64,000 nt of DNA from Incurvaria masculella (Eukaryota > Arthropoda > Insecta > Lepidoptera > Incurvariidae), in contig OX335652.1 of NCBI GenBank assembly GCA_946894095.1, positions 4,425,001 to 4,489,000 on the forward strand, read 5' to 3'. The notes under the pieces are model-generated. The model did not search any database and was not told the origin of the DNA. It worked only from the letters and a program-made list of their open reading frames with translations. Positions 45,098-58,549 of the stretch are shown one piece after another; the stretch's first letter is position 1, and the number at the start of each line of letters is the position of its first letter. Position numbers and translations under genes: made by a program.

Positions 45098-45226
45098 CAA
45101 TGTAGCCGTGCTGATAAAGGGAAAGTCCTGGCATGGCACCTAACTCCTTCGGAAATGTGGTGTATTGGGCTAATACCATAACGGAAGTTATGTGGTATTA
45201 GCCATCCAAGTCATGTTGCATAAAAA
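45098..45226 (+). mobile_element. SINE 3' fragment
   Basis: TTCAATGTAGCCGTGCTGAT, GTCCTGGCATGGCACCTAAC, TTCGGAAATGTGGTGTATTG and GGTATTAGCCATCCAAGTC, then an A-rich tail. Confidence 0.8.
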
Positions 45227-45762
45227 AAAGATGCAGAGAAATAACGAATTTCCAATGACAACAGCCCGGCTAAAGGTGATATAAACGACCAACGCAGCTA
45301 AGCCTGCCTAAGCCATTGAACTAAATGTCAAACGACAAAAGCGCGCCAATATTGTCCTCCCACCACCCTACTCTCCACGTCGCCGCGCAGCCGCCGCCGC
45401 CACTGTCGGCCATATTTTTTCCCCGTTGTCCGAGCGCTCCTTTGTGTAAAGTATCGAATTAATTCATCGCCGCCGCTCGTCGTAATGGATTGTTGTGATC
45501 GGTTCCTAATGGGATTCTCCGGAAGTTTTTTCCCGTTGTCCGCCACCCCCGCTGGGTTCTAATTGGGAAACGTCGGTTGCCGGCCCATAACACTGTCCTA
45601 CAGAAATCTGTAAGGTTCTTTTGACAGTTGTTTGAGATTTAATGTCATATGTGGCTGTAGTCGACATCAAATAGATTAAGATCGTAATCGCAATTGAACA
45701 TACATGGCCAGGATTAGCGGTTTTATAAATAAAAGTTCACCCACGCTAATTCACTGATTATT

Positions 45763-45990
45763 AGATGGCTAATATCACACCATCCGTCATGGTATTAGCC
45801 CAAGGCGCCATGACCGGACCTTCCTTTTGTGCTGTTTGTTCATTAAACTGGGTGGAAAACACGGATAATTTTCAATGCCGCTTCGGCCATCGTCATTCAA
45901 AACGGTGGTACTAACCCGTGCGGGATTTTTGGAATCCAAACCACAAACGACGAATTCCTTAGTCGATTTGTACGGGAAGATTGCAGTGGG
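45763..45990 (-). mobile_element. SINE fragment, - orientation
   Basis: Complement of the SINE body: GATGGCTAATATCACACCAT, GGTATTAGCCCAAGGCG, CTGGGTGGAAAACACGGATA and GCCGCTTCGGCCATCG. Confidence 0.75.
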
Positions 45991-46806
45991 CCCAAACGTA
46001 TTATTTTTAAGTGCCGGAACACACACAACGCAAATGTTAAATCGACGCGGAGAATTGATTGGCGAGCCTTGAAGAGACAAGTCTATTCAAGGGACTCCAA
46101 GACTCTAAGACTCCACCAAAATATTCCACGTCGCGGAGCTAGCACGTCCTAATAAAACAGTATTCTTCATTTAAGAAATTTGCCTGCAGCTATCCTCTTG
46201 GTGAGCTCCTACGAAGCCAGGCTTCTTACAGGATTTCTGTCCTGTGCGTGTGCCAGACCTCTTGTAGCCCCCGCTGGGCTACAAGGAGGTTATAAAAAAA
46301 AGAGCGTGTGCAGAATTCGAACTTGAGGTGTTACAAACTCGACTAATACATGTCGCGTCACACGTATTAGTCGCGACCATAACAACTCATATTTTCGGTC
46401 AAAAACATTTTTGGATAATAAAATTAATCAAAACTAGAACCCTTAATTAATCTCTTATTTTGATATTGTCAAGGAAAAGAGGACGCCGAATAATGAGTAG
46501 TACGCCAGGCTGTAATAAAAAAAAACATTAAATGCGTCGAGATGGAGCCATTACCCACACGGGCAATATTGATGCAGCTTTTAATATTTATTAATTATAC
46601 GAGGTGGATGAACTGAAAAGTAAAATAATTACTGCGCAGAGAGGAGCCTTAATTACACTCGTAAAAACAGTGAATGCGGCGAGTTCGTTCAATGTTATTA
46701 AATTAAAATGAAACATGTACTGCTGCGAGTGCAACACGGCGTGGCCAGTTCGCTCGATGTATTCACAACATGCTGACAAACATTAGTGGTTGCAAGCCCA
46801 AAGTAA

Positions 46807-47160
46807 ACGGCTAGTAGCTCAGGGGTGCGTGGACTTGCCTTCCATGCCAGAGGGCATGGTGTTCAAATCACGGCCCCGTTCATGCACTATTTTCTTTCGT
46901 TAAGTATGCGAGCTGGTTCATGGTTCGGAATCCATTTAAAAATGTAGGTCCCTTCACCTACTATGCGGTAGGTTAAGCCCGCCCGGGTTGATACCTTCGT
47001 ATTGTAGGAAAAGATGGTTAAAACGGCACTGATAAAATTGTTAGTTTTTTCCATCCTTTTCAATGTAGCCAACTTCATTACATGGAAGGCCACTGGCATG
47101 GCCCCTACCACGTGTTGGGTTAATATCACGACGGTAGTTGTGGTATTAACTATCTACATA
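46807..47160 (+). mobile_element. complete SINE with tRNA-like head
   Basis: A-box region AGTAGCTCAGGGGTGCGTGG, B box GTGTTCAAATCAC (46859-46871), then CCCCGTTCATGCACTATTT and the body from CATGGTTCGGAATCCAT to GGTATTAACTATC. RNA polymerase III-type head. Confidence 0.85.
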
Positions 47161-47939
47161 TGTAGAAATTAATGGAAAAAATATGTATTATCTGATATTT
47201 TTATAATCAACCAATTCGCCACGATTGGCGTACATAAAGAGCACTATAATCGAGGCAAGACATTTATTTTGACAGAATGCAAGAATGGAAGAAAATGCTA
47301 CGAATAAGAATAAATGGAAGGAAATGGCCTATATTCTGCAGTGGCGAACCAGTTAAAATTTAGGAAGAAAATAAAAACAATTGTAATTAAACAAACGAAG
47401 AAGACGAAGAAAAAATAATGTAACAAATCTGTATGGTTCAAATAAACGGGTTTTATTATTATTATTAGAATACAATAACAGGGGAAGCATACCATGCAAT
47501 GAGAAGATGACAACACTGTCTACAAAATCGATGACAACCAACCCCTCCCTTGTCGCGCAGCCCTCCCCCCCCCCGCCATCCCTCATCTCGTACGTGAGAC
47601 GCATGCCGCAAGGCGCCGAAGAGTTCAGGATCCCGCAAGACACCCACCTCCCCGAACTACATCCAGGAAATTAAGGATCTTCTTATACACTGCTCGCGGT
47701 AACGCTACTTTAATTCGGGAGCAACGAAGGAATACGAATCGCTTCTACAACTGAGAACTGTACCAAAGAACAGAATAATTTTTCAAAGACGAATTGCTGC
47801 GAACGTCCACCAAAAGTCAATTTAATTTACCAAAATACTAGATTTGCTTAGGATTATAGAATGTTTGGTGATTCATTTTATTCTGTCATGTTATTCACGT
47901 TTTTATCTTGGTAGCCTTGAAAAAGTATAATTTAAATAT

Positions 47940-48105
47940 AAGTATGTATTTCTTTACTGTGGATGGGAAACCAGTTAAGTTTCTAGCAGATTCTTCTTTG
48001 CTCCGTTAATCGAATCCGCGAATTTATCGGGTTTTAACGTAACTTTGTGTAGTTTGAATTAAACTAGCCTCATGTATCCTAGTATAATACGAAACAAAAA
48101 CGTAA
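47940..48105. repeat. dispersed repeat, copy 2 (pair with 8540-8715)
   Basis: AGATTCTTCTTTGCTCCGTT, AATCGAATCCGCGAAT and TTTTAACGTAACTTTGTGTA correspond to the copy in the PRADC1 intron. Confidence 0.5.
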
Positions 48106-48109
48106 TTTA

Positions 48110-48376
48110 AAAACACCGGCCAAGTGCGAGTCGAACTCGCACACGAACGGTTCCGTTCTATCGTACAAAATTTAACACAAAAAATCACGCCCTTTGTTTT
48201 TTAAATTTTAACTATTTGTTGTTATAGCGGCAAAATGAATACATACCCTTCGATATTTCAGCTGCCTACCTATTACGGTTTATGAGATACAGCCCTGTAC
48301 CAGACGGACGGACGGACGGACAGCGAAGGCTTAGTAATAGGGTTCCATTTGCACCCTTTGGGTACGGAACCCTAAA
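48110..48376 (+). mobile_element. GACG-type repeat, copy 5
   Basis: ACCGGCCAAGTGCGAGTCGA to GGGTACGGAACCCTAAAAA, with only four GGAC units. Faces copy 6 about 390 bp away in inverted orientation. Confidence 0.88.
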
Positions 48377-48762
48377 AAGGAATAAAAGCATATCTCAGAT
48401 TCATTTATCCAAACTCATGGCATTACTCGCTTTCAATAAGCGCACAAAGATACATTTCATGGTGGAGCATTGAGATTAAGATTTCGTGCACGAACTTCAT
48501 TCCACCTTGTCCGCTGAATGCAGTAATTATTTGACGTTTAACTCTCGAAATAAATCATTATTCTAGAAGTTTAACATTTTTAATTTTAACATTCCACAGA
48601 GCGACCTTTAATTTTTTTTTAACAGATTTTTAGGCAGAGGCCTAAGAGGACTATCGTATGACTGTCCATGTCGTAGACTCTCTTAAAGTCCAAAAACTTA
48701 TCTATAGATAAGCTAAATAATCTAGAGCAAATACGGCGTTTGCTATTGTGCTGCGTATCCTT

Positions 48763-49065
48763 TTTAGGGTTCCGTACCCAAAGGGTGAAAACGTAACCCT
48801 ATTACTAAGCCTTCGCTGTCCGTCCGCCCTTCCGTCCGTCCGTCCGTCCGTTCGTCACAGGGCTTTATCTCATGAACCGTAATAGGTAGGTAGCTGAAAT
48901 TTTTACGGAGTGTGTATTTATTTTGCCGCTATAACAAAAAAATAAAATAAAATAATAATAAAAATAAAATGGGGCCCCATACAAAAAACGTGATTTTTTG
49001 TGTTGAATCTTGTTCGATGGTACGGTACCCTTCGTGTGCGAGTTGGATTCGCACTTGGCCGGTGT
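48763..49065 (-). mobile_element. GACG-type repeat, copy 6
   Basis: Starts TTTAGGGTTCCGTACCCAAA and ends GCACTTGGCCGGTG on the + strand, the inverse of copy 5. Confidence 0.88.
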
Positions 49066-49907
49066 TTTTTTGTATAGGGCACACCCGTATACAAGAAGAT
49101 GTTCGGAACCATATTTTGAACTAAAATTACTAAAAGAAAGGCAGTCGTTTTGTTGTATATGGCGCTTGAAACTCGCGGAGTTTATGAATTATGTGTTTTT
49201 AAAAATAAATTATGAAACTAGACCAGAGAGCGGTCTAAATACACTTTTTTGATCCGAATTATTCATGGCAAAAATCTTAAATATTATTCAAACCTGTTAC
49301 TATTTCAAAACGTAACCTCTTGTCTGCATCGGGCACAGCTCATACCTGGAACAAAACAAAAGTTATGTTAGAAAAACGTGCATGTCTTTTTAATTCATCC
49401 TATTCAAAAACCGGCATTTAGAAAAAATCTACGGAATTGCACAACAATTCCATGGGCAATACGCAATACGAACATTCCCAAAATGTACAGCGAAATGGGG
49501 TAAATTCGACTGTTCATCCCTCTTCATTCGACGCAGGGAATTAATAACATAAAACCTAATTCGCGATCCCCACCGGGCGCGGCGCGCGCGGCGAGAAACA
49601 AAACAATAAGCATAAAACAAACCACACACGGCCTCCCACTTAATTAAAAAGAAAAAAAGGCTATAAACGCGCCTCCGGCGCGGCGGCCCGGCCCGGCAGG
49701 AAGTGCGCCCGCCCCGCCCCGTACCGGCGGCATGTCGGCGGCGGCGGCGGCCTATGGGCGGAAAAGCGGCTTAGGTGGTACTTATTGTGGGCTCGGTTAG
49801 CTTTAACAGCGGTGCTTGGTTTTCGTCGGGATATTTCTTTATGCACGCTACGCAATCGTGTAAACGGTGCGAACTGACGAAGCCGCGGTTCAGTTTTGAC
49901 GCGGAGC

Positions 49908-50285
49908 GACTCGCAGCTCAGGGGTGCGGGGACTTGCCTTAAATGCCAAAAGTCATGGGTTCAAATACCCACCCCGTTTATGCATCACCTTTCTTCTCTT
50001 TCCGATTTGGATAAGTGCTTTTTGTCCCGAATGCGAGCTATATTCCATGGTTCGGAATCCATGTAAATTGTAGGTCACCTTCCCCGTATAGGTGGTAGGG
50101 TTTAAGTTTGCCAGGTTGGTACCATTGCACTGAATGTAAAGATGGTTGGGACGACGATGAAACATTGTATTTTCCATCCAGGTCAATGTAGCCGTGCTGA
50201 TTAAGGGAAGGTCCTGTCATGGCACCTAATTCCTTTGCGAATGCGTCATGACGGTAGTAAGCAATCCATACCCAGTTACATGAAA
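49908..50285 (+). mobile_element. complete SINE with tRNA-like head
   Basis: CAGCTCAGGGGTGCGGGGAC (A-box region), GGGTTCAAATACC (B box), CCATGGTTCGGAATCCATGT, GGTTGGTACCATTGCACTGA, AGGTCCTGTCATGGCACCTA and a shortened 3' end. Confidence 0.85.
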
Positions 50286-51214
50286 ACATTAATTAATAAA
50301 TAAATACTCGTACACAAAATAGTGATTGGAACATGGAAGAGATAACCAACCGTGACGTGTGACGGCGGAGAGCTATCGCATTGACTGCAGTCGTAGCCAA
50401 TAATCGGACATATCAATCAATAATGCTAGCGAGCTGAATTGAATTTTTCAATTCCCATTTAATATTCAAGTTGCATCCATTTGCGTGCATAAAGTTGACT
50501 GTGTATTGACTTATAAAATGTTCGCTAACAGGAAATTGCATTTGCAGAGAATATTTTCACTGTACATCCATTATTGATATATGAGAGTCAGCAGAGAATT
50601 TGATCCGTCTGAATTTTCGAACACTGTCAAATGAGGTTAGAAAAATAACCATTATCGATTATATTTTTTTCACAGTATCAGTAGCAGTGGGATTTGAAAG
50701 GTCAATATGCGGACTACAGAAATCATGCCGACTCATAAGAGAATCTTCAGGTATCCTTATATTTCGAAAGAGTCTAGGTTGTTATTAGGTTGTTTAATGA
50801 TGATTGAAAACTTTGGCATCCAGCGTGGGTGTGCATATTGCTAACACGTTAAGATAACAAAGAAATTGTTAAATATGTTTTAATGTCTGTAATACAGTTA
50901 CCTAAAGGCAGACCAGTTCTGACGCAATATTTTCTTTTTCTGATTTCACGGTACCACGTTTTTGCTCTCCTAACAAAGTGTATTGTATTGTACAATATGT
51001 AGACAATTTGTGCTTAGTCTTTAGGAACCATCAAAGATTTTACTGTTTACCTTTGATATTGAATTACATTATGTAAACTAATTCCTCGTGTATAGCAACG
51101 ACAGTGCAAGTTGAGGGTTTTGTACCCAAATTAGAGAAGTTACTCGGGTAGATATTGAATGGGTTTGGGATGATTTTCGACCCTAATATGTATTCAGCTA
51201 ATTGGAGGTCGATC

Positions 51215-51740
51215 GAAGCCACCGAAGAGAAAAGCAAGGAGAAGTGTCATGCAGGCGTTACCCCGTTATAACGCCGTTGCGCGTTATTCGCCGCCGTATG
51301 GAGATATTATCTATATTTTAGATATAATTATGTACTATATACTATTCCTACTATTGTAATAAAAACATTTTCGATCAAACTTTTATATGTTTATTCAAAA
51401 TCTCAAGTTCATTTTCACAACAAACAGCGTTGCTATGGCGACGTTTTATTTAAATAATACATTTTAAAATGTGTACAGGCAGAAGACCTGTTACAGTATG
51501 CACTCTAGATAATATGTTTTAAGAAGAAATAAATTATGTTATGGTAAGCGGGCCGCGCTTCGTGCCACAAAGACCAAAAATAGACGCCGCTTGCGAATAT
51601 GCTGTCAAAATTAGTTAAAAAAAAAACAGTTTTCACCCACAGACACTCTAAGACGTCAGCAACAAAATTTTTGTATTGCATGTACGTTTACGTTGGGTTG
51701 GTAGCTTTAGAAAAGACGTTTAATAGGCGCGCTAGATGTC
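51215..51740. repeat. dispersed repeat related to 11340 and 40229, interrupted
   Basis: GGAGAAGTGTCATGCAGGCG and CGCCGCCGTATGGAGATA at the left, TTGCATGTACGTTTACGTTG and GGTTGGTAGCTTTAGAAAAG at the right, separated by AT-rich sequence at 51310-51600. Confidence 0.4.
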
Positions 51741-54240
51741 ACATCTCCTTCCTTTTTTGATCTGAGATCGGAACCGATGACCGGAGCATGCGGCTCGGGA
51801 GGACGAGGGAGGGGGGAGGGGGGGGGGGGTATTGCCTGCAGGCAGGCCCTCAGTGGGGCCTGTTTAAGAGATCCCGCTGAACGTATCACAATTGCACTTA
51901 TATATAAACGATGAATGAAGAATTACGAAAAAGAAAAAAATCGCGCAATACATTTAATATAGGCTACTTACCGGGGATATTAAACAATCAATTCTCCTGT
52001 ACGGGAATTTGATAGGTTTAAACAAAGGAAACAAACAACTTTATTCCCGGTTAAAAAAAAATTGAGCAACAAAGCAGAAATCTAAAAGGTCATTAGACAT
52101 AGGAGCGTTTTAGCAGAATTTTTTTTTATTGGTATACATAGAATTCGCATAATTGTTGCTTGATTCTCGCTCTTAACAATGAATAATAAAAACTAACGAA
52201 TCTAAACAAAAAAAAATCCGTACTATTATTCATATTTTTGAAAAAAAAGACGATTAAATTCAATCCAATTTATAAATGTTAGTTATGCAAATAATTGCAA
52301 GAATTACTGTGAATCAAGCCATTAAGGACGTTGAGTCTCCTGGTGTAATGGCCTATTAAGGTAAGCGTGTAAGCATTCAAACATTACGCTTCTCTCACTC
52401 TGTTCAATTTGTATAAGTTTGACAACCACTGAATTATTTTTTTATTATCTAACATAAGATAACTAATATCCGTCTCTGCACGTTTGTCATTTCAAGAAAA
52501 TATGCCGAGTTGAACCGCAGCAAATTAATTGTTGAATTTTTATGTATTTATTGTAGACCACATTATCTCGGTACTTTTTGATTATTTAAAAAAAAATTGG
52601 TTGAATCAAGAATGTTTAGACATTCGTTCATATCCTGATTCAAATAATATTTTGACTAAACCTTTTTTTGATTATTTTAAAAATCTGATTACAATGCAGA
52701 TGTAGATATAGTAACAAAACCTCAAGTTATTGTATCTTTTTACAGCCAATATACTCGTTTTTTATCTAAAAAAATATACGAAAATGTGCAGAAACAGATA
52801 ATGACCGAATGCGTAGAGAAATTAACTTGCAATATTTAACTTATGCTTAGCGTTTATTGCACTTTGAATCAAAGAGTATTTGATTTCTTTATTATCAAGA
52901 AAAACTTACCAATTTCTTTAAAACAATTTCTATAATATAAAACAATCCATTTGAGTAACTTCTAAATATTAAATATTCACTTTATGAATTCAAACAAAAA
53001 ACTAAAGTCGTTATTCATGCCACCTCGCATTCCGTTTCGAGTAAGGTGCTACGATTCGCATATTTCACGCGGAAGAGAAGTGAACGGCGTAGGGACGAGT
53101 CTGAACCACTGAAACAATATCGCTGTAAACTTAAAAGCCCTCAGTCCTTCACAATTGATGTCTCGCCATATTTTACTCTCTTGCTACGCTTTGAGAGTTC
53201 GCGGAACACTATTTCTACAACGGCCTTTAATTTAAAACGCTCGGGAAAATGCCTTAACAAGGACCTAACAAGGAATGAAGGCTCGCTTCGGTGAACATTA
53301 TCGAAGCGAACAACAAAAGTTGCCTAATGATTTCCTTGAAAAAATTAAATATTTGTGCAATCAGAGATCTCAATTGAGTCGTTCGGATTATTATTTATGA
53401 AAAGTTAAAAAGTTTATTCTTAAAAATATAAATATCATGAATCAGAAGATCAACGTGGAGGAAAATATAAAAAATAATTCAGAAAATTGTGGACAAAAAC
53501 TTTTCAAGACAATTTAGGTAGTAAATTTTTTTGCGGTACCAATATATGAAATACTATAAAGCCATTTTTCGATTCGAAAATTTGTAAATACAATTAATAC
53601 AGTAAAATGAACTAAAAAAAAACCATAATTAAGATTTTTGAATGGAATACATACAAACATAAACCCCCACACATCTCACAAAGCGCCATTCCCTTATACA
53701 TCCTCAATCACATATACACACACCCACCATCACAAATAGTCACCTTTCTAGCGCGCATACGTTCATACGATTATAGTTTGCCTGTTCAATCGTGTAGTAA
53801 AACTTGAATCTCTTTTATTGGCTAATAATATGTTTAAAATGTGTTGCAAGTGTAATAGCCCTACCCTGTACCCAGTATTATGTCAGATTTTAAATCCATA
53901 ACCGAGGTTATAAGCCTGAGTGATATTTCACTCTGGAACAGAGGTCCGCATCATATTTGGCGTAATCTCCCACTTCCCGCCGTAAATCATAAATCACTCA
54001 CGTCATTAGCGTGTCGCGGACCGGATGCGGAAGCGCTCCGCCGGAAGTCGCGTGCCCGCGCGTCGTTTCCGAAGGACGATTGATTTCGGTACGTTTTACG
54101 AACGTTAACGGTTTGGCTTAGAAACAGTGACACCAAACGAAAAGTAACGTAGGTGATATAAATATATGATATGATATGAATGTAGAATCGAATTCGTAGT
54201 ACTAAAAACTTTCTGTTTTTTTTTATAGATATACATAGCC
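51741..54240. other. stretch without recognised features
   Basis: AT-rich intronic sequence. A G/A-rich run (51800-51830) is the only compositional outlier. No exon, repeat family or RNA gene was recognised. Confidence 0.4.
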
Positions 54241-54470
54241 TATTTCATCTACTTGTTTTTGTCTAATTTTCTTTTTTTCTTACTCCTAACTTTTATATCA
54301 TGTCCTATTAGGGTTTTTTTGTTATTTGTTTTTCTCTAAAATGTTACAAAAAAAAATGTTAAATATTTCATCTACTTGTTTTTGGCTAATTTTCTTTTTT
54401 TCTTACTCCTAACTTTTATATCATGTCCTATTAGGGATTTTTTGTTATTTGTTTTTCTCTAAAATGTTAC
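54241..54470. repeat. tandem duplication, 123-bp period
   Basis: TATTTCATCTACTTGTTTTT begins at 54241 and again at 54364. Each copy ends TTTTTCTCTAAAATGTTAC and they are almost identical. The sequence downstream to 54690 resembles a LINE 3' UTR ending in AATAAAATAAAAAA. Confidence 0.9.
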
Positions 54471-55039
54471 GTTTAAAGTTTCAGATATTAAACAATGTGT
54501 TGATATTTTCTGGATTTATTGCTCTCGTTTTATAACTCTATTTTAACTTATGTGATGTATCTATTCTATAATGTACTAGTGTGTCTTTTGCTGATTGTAT
54601 ATGTAGTTAATTTTGATCAAACTTTTTATGTAAAGAATATGTATGTACAACCGTTTTTGCGCCTTATAAATAAAATAAAAAATACTTGAACCGGTGAATA
54701 ATTTCGCAAGTATTACGTGATTGATGATATTTTTTACGCTACAAACTACATAAGAACGTTCAATAGAAAGTATAGTACAATACTCGTAACAATATAATAC
54801 GTGGGGTAAAATGGTGCACCAGGATTAAATTATATAACAACGACAAGGTGCTATTTCTTGACCGCAGGAACCAAATGTGCGGTCTCAAGGTTATTTGCCT
54901 TCGAATCATGTCCACCGAGAAGAAAATGTATGAATAATGATTCAACCATAAAGTGAGCAACTACTTGACTATAAATATGTAATGAATGGAACTGGAAATT
55001 GATGACTAATAATCACGCCTACTATCATGATACTACTAG

Positions 55040-55307
55040 TACATAAGATCCACGCCAGGATCTTACATATATCTTCCGGCTACATTGAACTGGATGGTAA
55101 GCACGGACAAATTTCCTTGCCGCTTCGAGCTTATTAAGTGCCGTTGTTCCAAACCGGGCGTGGTTAACCCTACCAGGAAGAGGACCTGAGGTTTTACGGC
55201 CAGCCTCGGAGGCCTCGACGGTCGAACGGTCACCCATCCAGAACTTGATTACTCCCAGAGTTGCTTAACCTCGATGACCGAACACCGAGGCGATGCGCCA
55301 CGGCCAT
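55040..55307 (-). mobile_element. SINE with 5S rRNA-derived head, - orientation
   Basis: The complement contains CTGGATGGGTGACC and TCGAGGTTAAGCAACTCTGG, the 5S internal promoter region, followed by the shared body (TTGGTACC-like region lost; GCTTACCATCCAGTTCAATG, TCCTGGCGTGG). The 3' end is truncated. Confidence 0.82.
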
Positions 55308-55319
55308 ATTAAATATATT

Positions 55320-57560
55320 CATTTAAAATGGCGACCGAACTGATGCAAACAATACAAGTTAATATTATAAACCACGGAGGCCCCCTTTTTATAAAAAAAC
55401 ATGTTTTATTTTAATGAGTACATTATGAAGCTTTCTTCATATTATGACCCTTTTGCTATAATTACTTTGCAGATATACCTAAACATATAAATGGCACCTA
55501 ATCTGTAAGACAATGTAAGATACTATGACAACGAAAAGCGCTTTCTCATACAAGATTGCTTCAGCGAAGCTCTCTGTGTCAAGTGCGCATCATCCAAGGA
55601 GAATTATCTAGCTTGGTGTCAATCACGAGGGGTGGTTCCCTGACTCGCCCGCCCGCAAGACATTTCTGTTATCTCCTCCCTCCCACGTCTCCTTTATCGC
55701 AGTTCCTCCGTCATCGGGCAGTGAGTCAACTCTGAACGAACACCCGGTTAGAGTCGAAGCGACATAGTTTTTGGGGTTGCTGTAAATATATTTACTGAGT
55801 TCCTGTATTTTTTATTCTTGAACTTGACTTGACACGTGCCGCCGCGTTTGAAACGAATGAAAATGCTTCGAAATTCCTTAATTAGACGGTATTCTACGAT
55901 TGCGGCATACCGTCTGTCATGTCTGTTGTTAAGATGCACTATTAGCCATCATTACAGAGTGGCTGTGTCATGTGCTTCGTTAATCAAATAATTCTGTGAA
56001 ATTACGCACAATTTAATTGGATAAGGAGTTCAAATTTAGTAGAGAGCGAGAGAATGGTAATGTAAGGCGCCGACGGCTAGGCCGAGACGTCGAGGTGAAA
56101 CTATTGATAGCTGAGAAAACGTCAGTTGAGATCATAAGAATAGTTTTACTTTGAAATTATGATCAAAAGGTACGAAACATGATGGACAAACAATCAGTCG
56201 GTTATCTCTTATTTATCACGAAAAAAGGTTAAAGTCTAAATCTATAAATGCAAATGTCACCTTGCCTTCTTTGAGGAAAACTAAAGAATCAGAAACCAAA
56301 ATGATTTTACAAAAAGAATCATAAACAAACATAAAAAAAAACATACAGATGAATTGAGAACCTTTTTTGAAGTCGGTTAAAAAATGCATTACACTTTTAA
56401 TGAGCCCGGAGCCGTTCCATTTTTCTCCAACTCGCGATAGTGGTACTTGAATTGACTTCCCAATGCCACACTGTGTTCGTTTTATAAGCACAGCTCGCTC
56501 ATGCTAGGTCTGTGGTTGAGATACTGTAATACCCAATTTAGTACTGTGCCAATACCCTCTACTTGCCCCCTCCACGCCGCAGGAGTGCCGAGCGACTGGG
56601 GCAATATTAATCAAACGGCTTCGTCGCTTCGTCTAGCGCCCTCGTTAGACGAGGTGAGAGCTTGTTCGACAACAAGCCGCGCGCATCCTATTAACACCGT
56701 CCTGTATCACTGCATCATGTACATGTACGCTCTCCTCAGAGTAAATCATGCTGAAACAGCACGATTTTTCTATGTTAACATTGCATTTGAAAGGAAAATG
56801 TTGTAACCTAATTGAAAGTAGAAAATATTTCCCATAATATATTTTACAAAAAAGGTTTTTTTTTAACATAATTCATAAGATTTGTGTTTAAGGAAATCTG
56901 TGGCATACTATGTATCTCAACATTTGAGAGAATTAAAGGCCAAACATTTATTTATATCTCGCTAACACGGTATGAAACGAATTCCTTGGATAACGGCCTG
57001 TTTTATGTATTCACTGTGAGATGTACGGTTCAGTAAGCGTACTAATAACAACACCAGCCCAGTATGTGAGCAGTAATTATAAGAATTCAAGTCAGCAATG
57101 TTCTCTTTGATTAAGAATCGTCCATATAATGAAACCGGACTAAAATAACTGACCAAAATGTCGCAAGTCACGCGACGCGAGCGAGAGCCAGCTCACGTCG
57201 TATGAAACTTCAATTCCATAGCGTGTATCCGAAACTGTAGACACAGCATACGAGGTTTAGAATGTTTCATTAAACAATCTCGTGAACGCTTCGCTTGATT
57301 GATTGCACGATTGCAGTGGATTTAATAAGATTGACGCAAAACAATACCGGTGCGGTTTCAGAGACGGGAAGGGTAGTATTCAGTGGGTACAGATACCGGC
57401 AAATTACTAGAACCCTGTCGGAGCGCCTCCTTTCTGGGCTGCGGAATCTGTAACTTCTAGAGCTGTGTATGGAATCAGTCAAGAGCGAGAATAACAATAT
57501 TATTTCTTCTGTTGATCGAGGATTGCAAGGGTCGAGGTCTATCGCAGGTGAATAAAAATT
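55320..57560. other. stretch without recognised features
   Basis: Intronic sequence with no exon or repeat I can name. Only chance frames occur. Confidence 0.4.
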
Positions 57561-57567
57561 AAACGGA

Positions 57568-57935
57568 CAAACCGGTAGCCCAGAGGCGGATAGACTTTCC
57601 TTCTATTCCAAAGGTTATGGGTTCAAATCCCCGAACGTTCATGCACCACTTTCTTTTTATTTCTGAATTGGATAAGTGCATTTCGTTGAGTGCTCGATTA
57701 GTATTTTCGCGAGCTTTTCCGTGGTTCGGAATCCATGTAAAACTGTACGTGGTATGGTTAATCCTGCCCAGGTTGGTACCATCGCATTGGATGAAAAGAT
57801 GGTCGAAGCGGCAATTAAAAATTGTCCATGTTTTCCATTCAGTTCAATATAGCCGTTTCATAAAAGGAAGGTCCTCACATGGCACTTAATTCCTTCGGAA
57901 ATGCACTGTGTTGGGCTTATATTATGGTCGTGGGG
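57568..57935 (+). mobile_element. SINE with tRNA-like head
   Basis: GGTAGCCCAGAGGCGGATAG (A-box region), GGGTTCAAATCCC (B box), GTGGTTCGGAATCCATGTAA, GGTTGGTACCATCGCATTGG, AGGTCCTCACATGGCAC and TTCGGAAATGCACTGTGTTG. Ends abruptly at ATATTATGGTCG. Confidence 0.87.
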
Positions 57936-58549
57936 AAATAAATAATATGACTTAATCAAACTATCGAATGAGGGACCGAACTTGATAATAACTATATATA
58001 TAATCACTATGATTACCACCGTTGTGTTTCGCGGTCATATTGGTCGATGTTTCTAGACAAGAACTATTCTACAGAATTGTAAGGCTAGGATTTAATAAAA
58101 CGTGGAAAATTTTCCATATAATATTAGGCACCAAGAGGAAGTAGAATTAATTTTCCAAGCCGCGGGGGCAGCGCGGGGGTACGAGGGGGTATCGCGGGGG
58201 CGGACGACACGACGGAGAATCCTCGCGAGAAATCCAACTAATTACACACCTACTCGCACGTTAATTGCCGCCCGCACCGCCCGCACCGCCAGCTCTCACC
58301 CGGCGAGTGTCGCGCGGTGACTATAGTTTGGTGCAGACACGTACATACATACTCTTGAATACTCCAATGAAGAGTGATAAAGGAAACTTTCAATATCGAG
58401 AATGCATTCGATGTTTTTTAAGTACCTAGACACGTTTTTTTTAATGTTAAGCGCGGCATATGGTGACCGCCAAGACCTCACTAAAAAAGCGTCCGACGGC
58501 GCCCATGGGCTTTCGGACTTTCACAGGGGCTGCGAAAACCATGCCGGCC

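Noticed and set aside
46807..46880. Possible tRNA gene
   Set aside because: A and B boxes are present but no cloverleaf closes, and the sequence continues into the SINE body. The same holds at 49908 and 57568.
49325..49365. Possible small - strand exon between TTTGTTCCAG and GTTACG
   Set aside because: No similarity to cpo or any family, and the phase cannot be tied to a neighbour.
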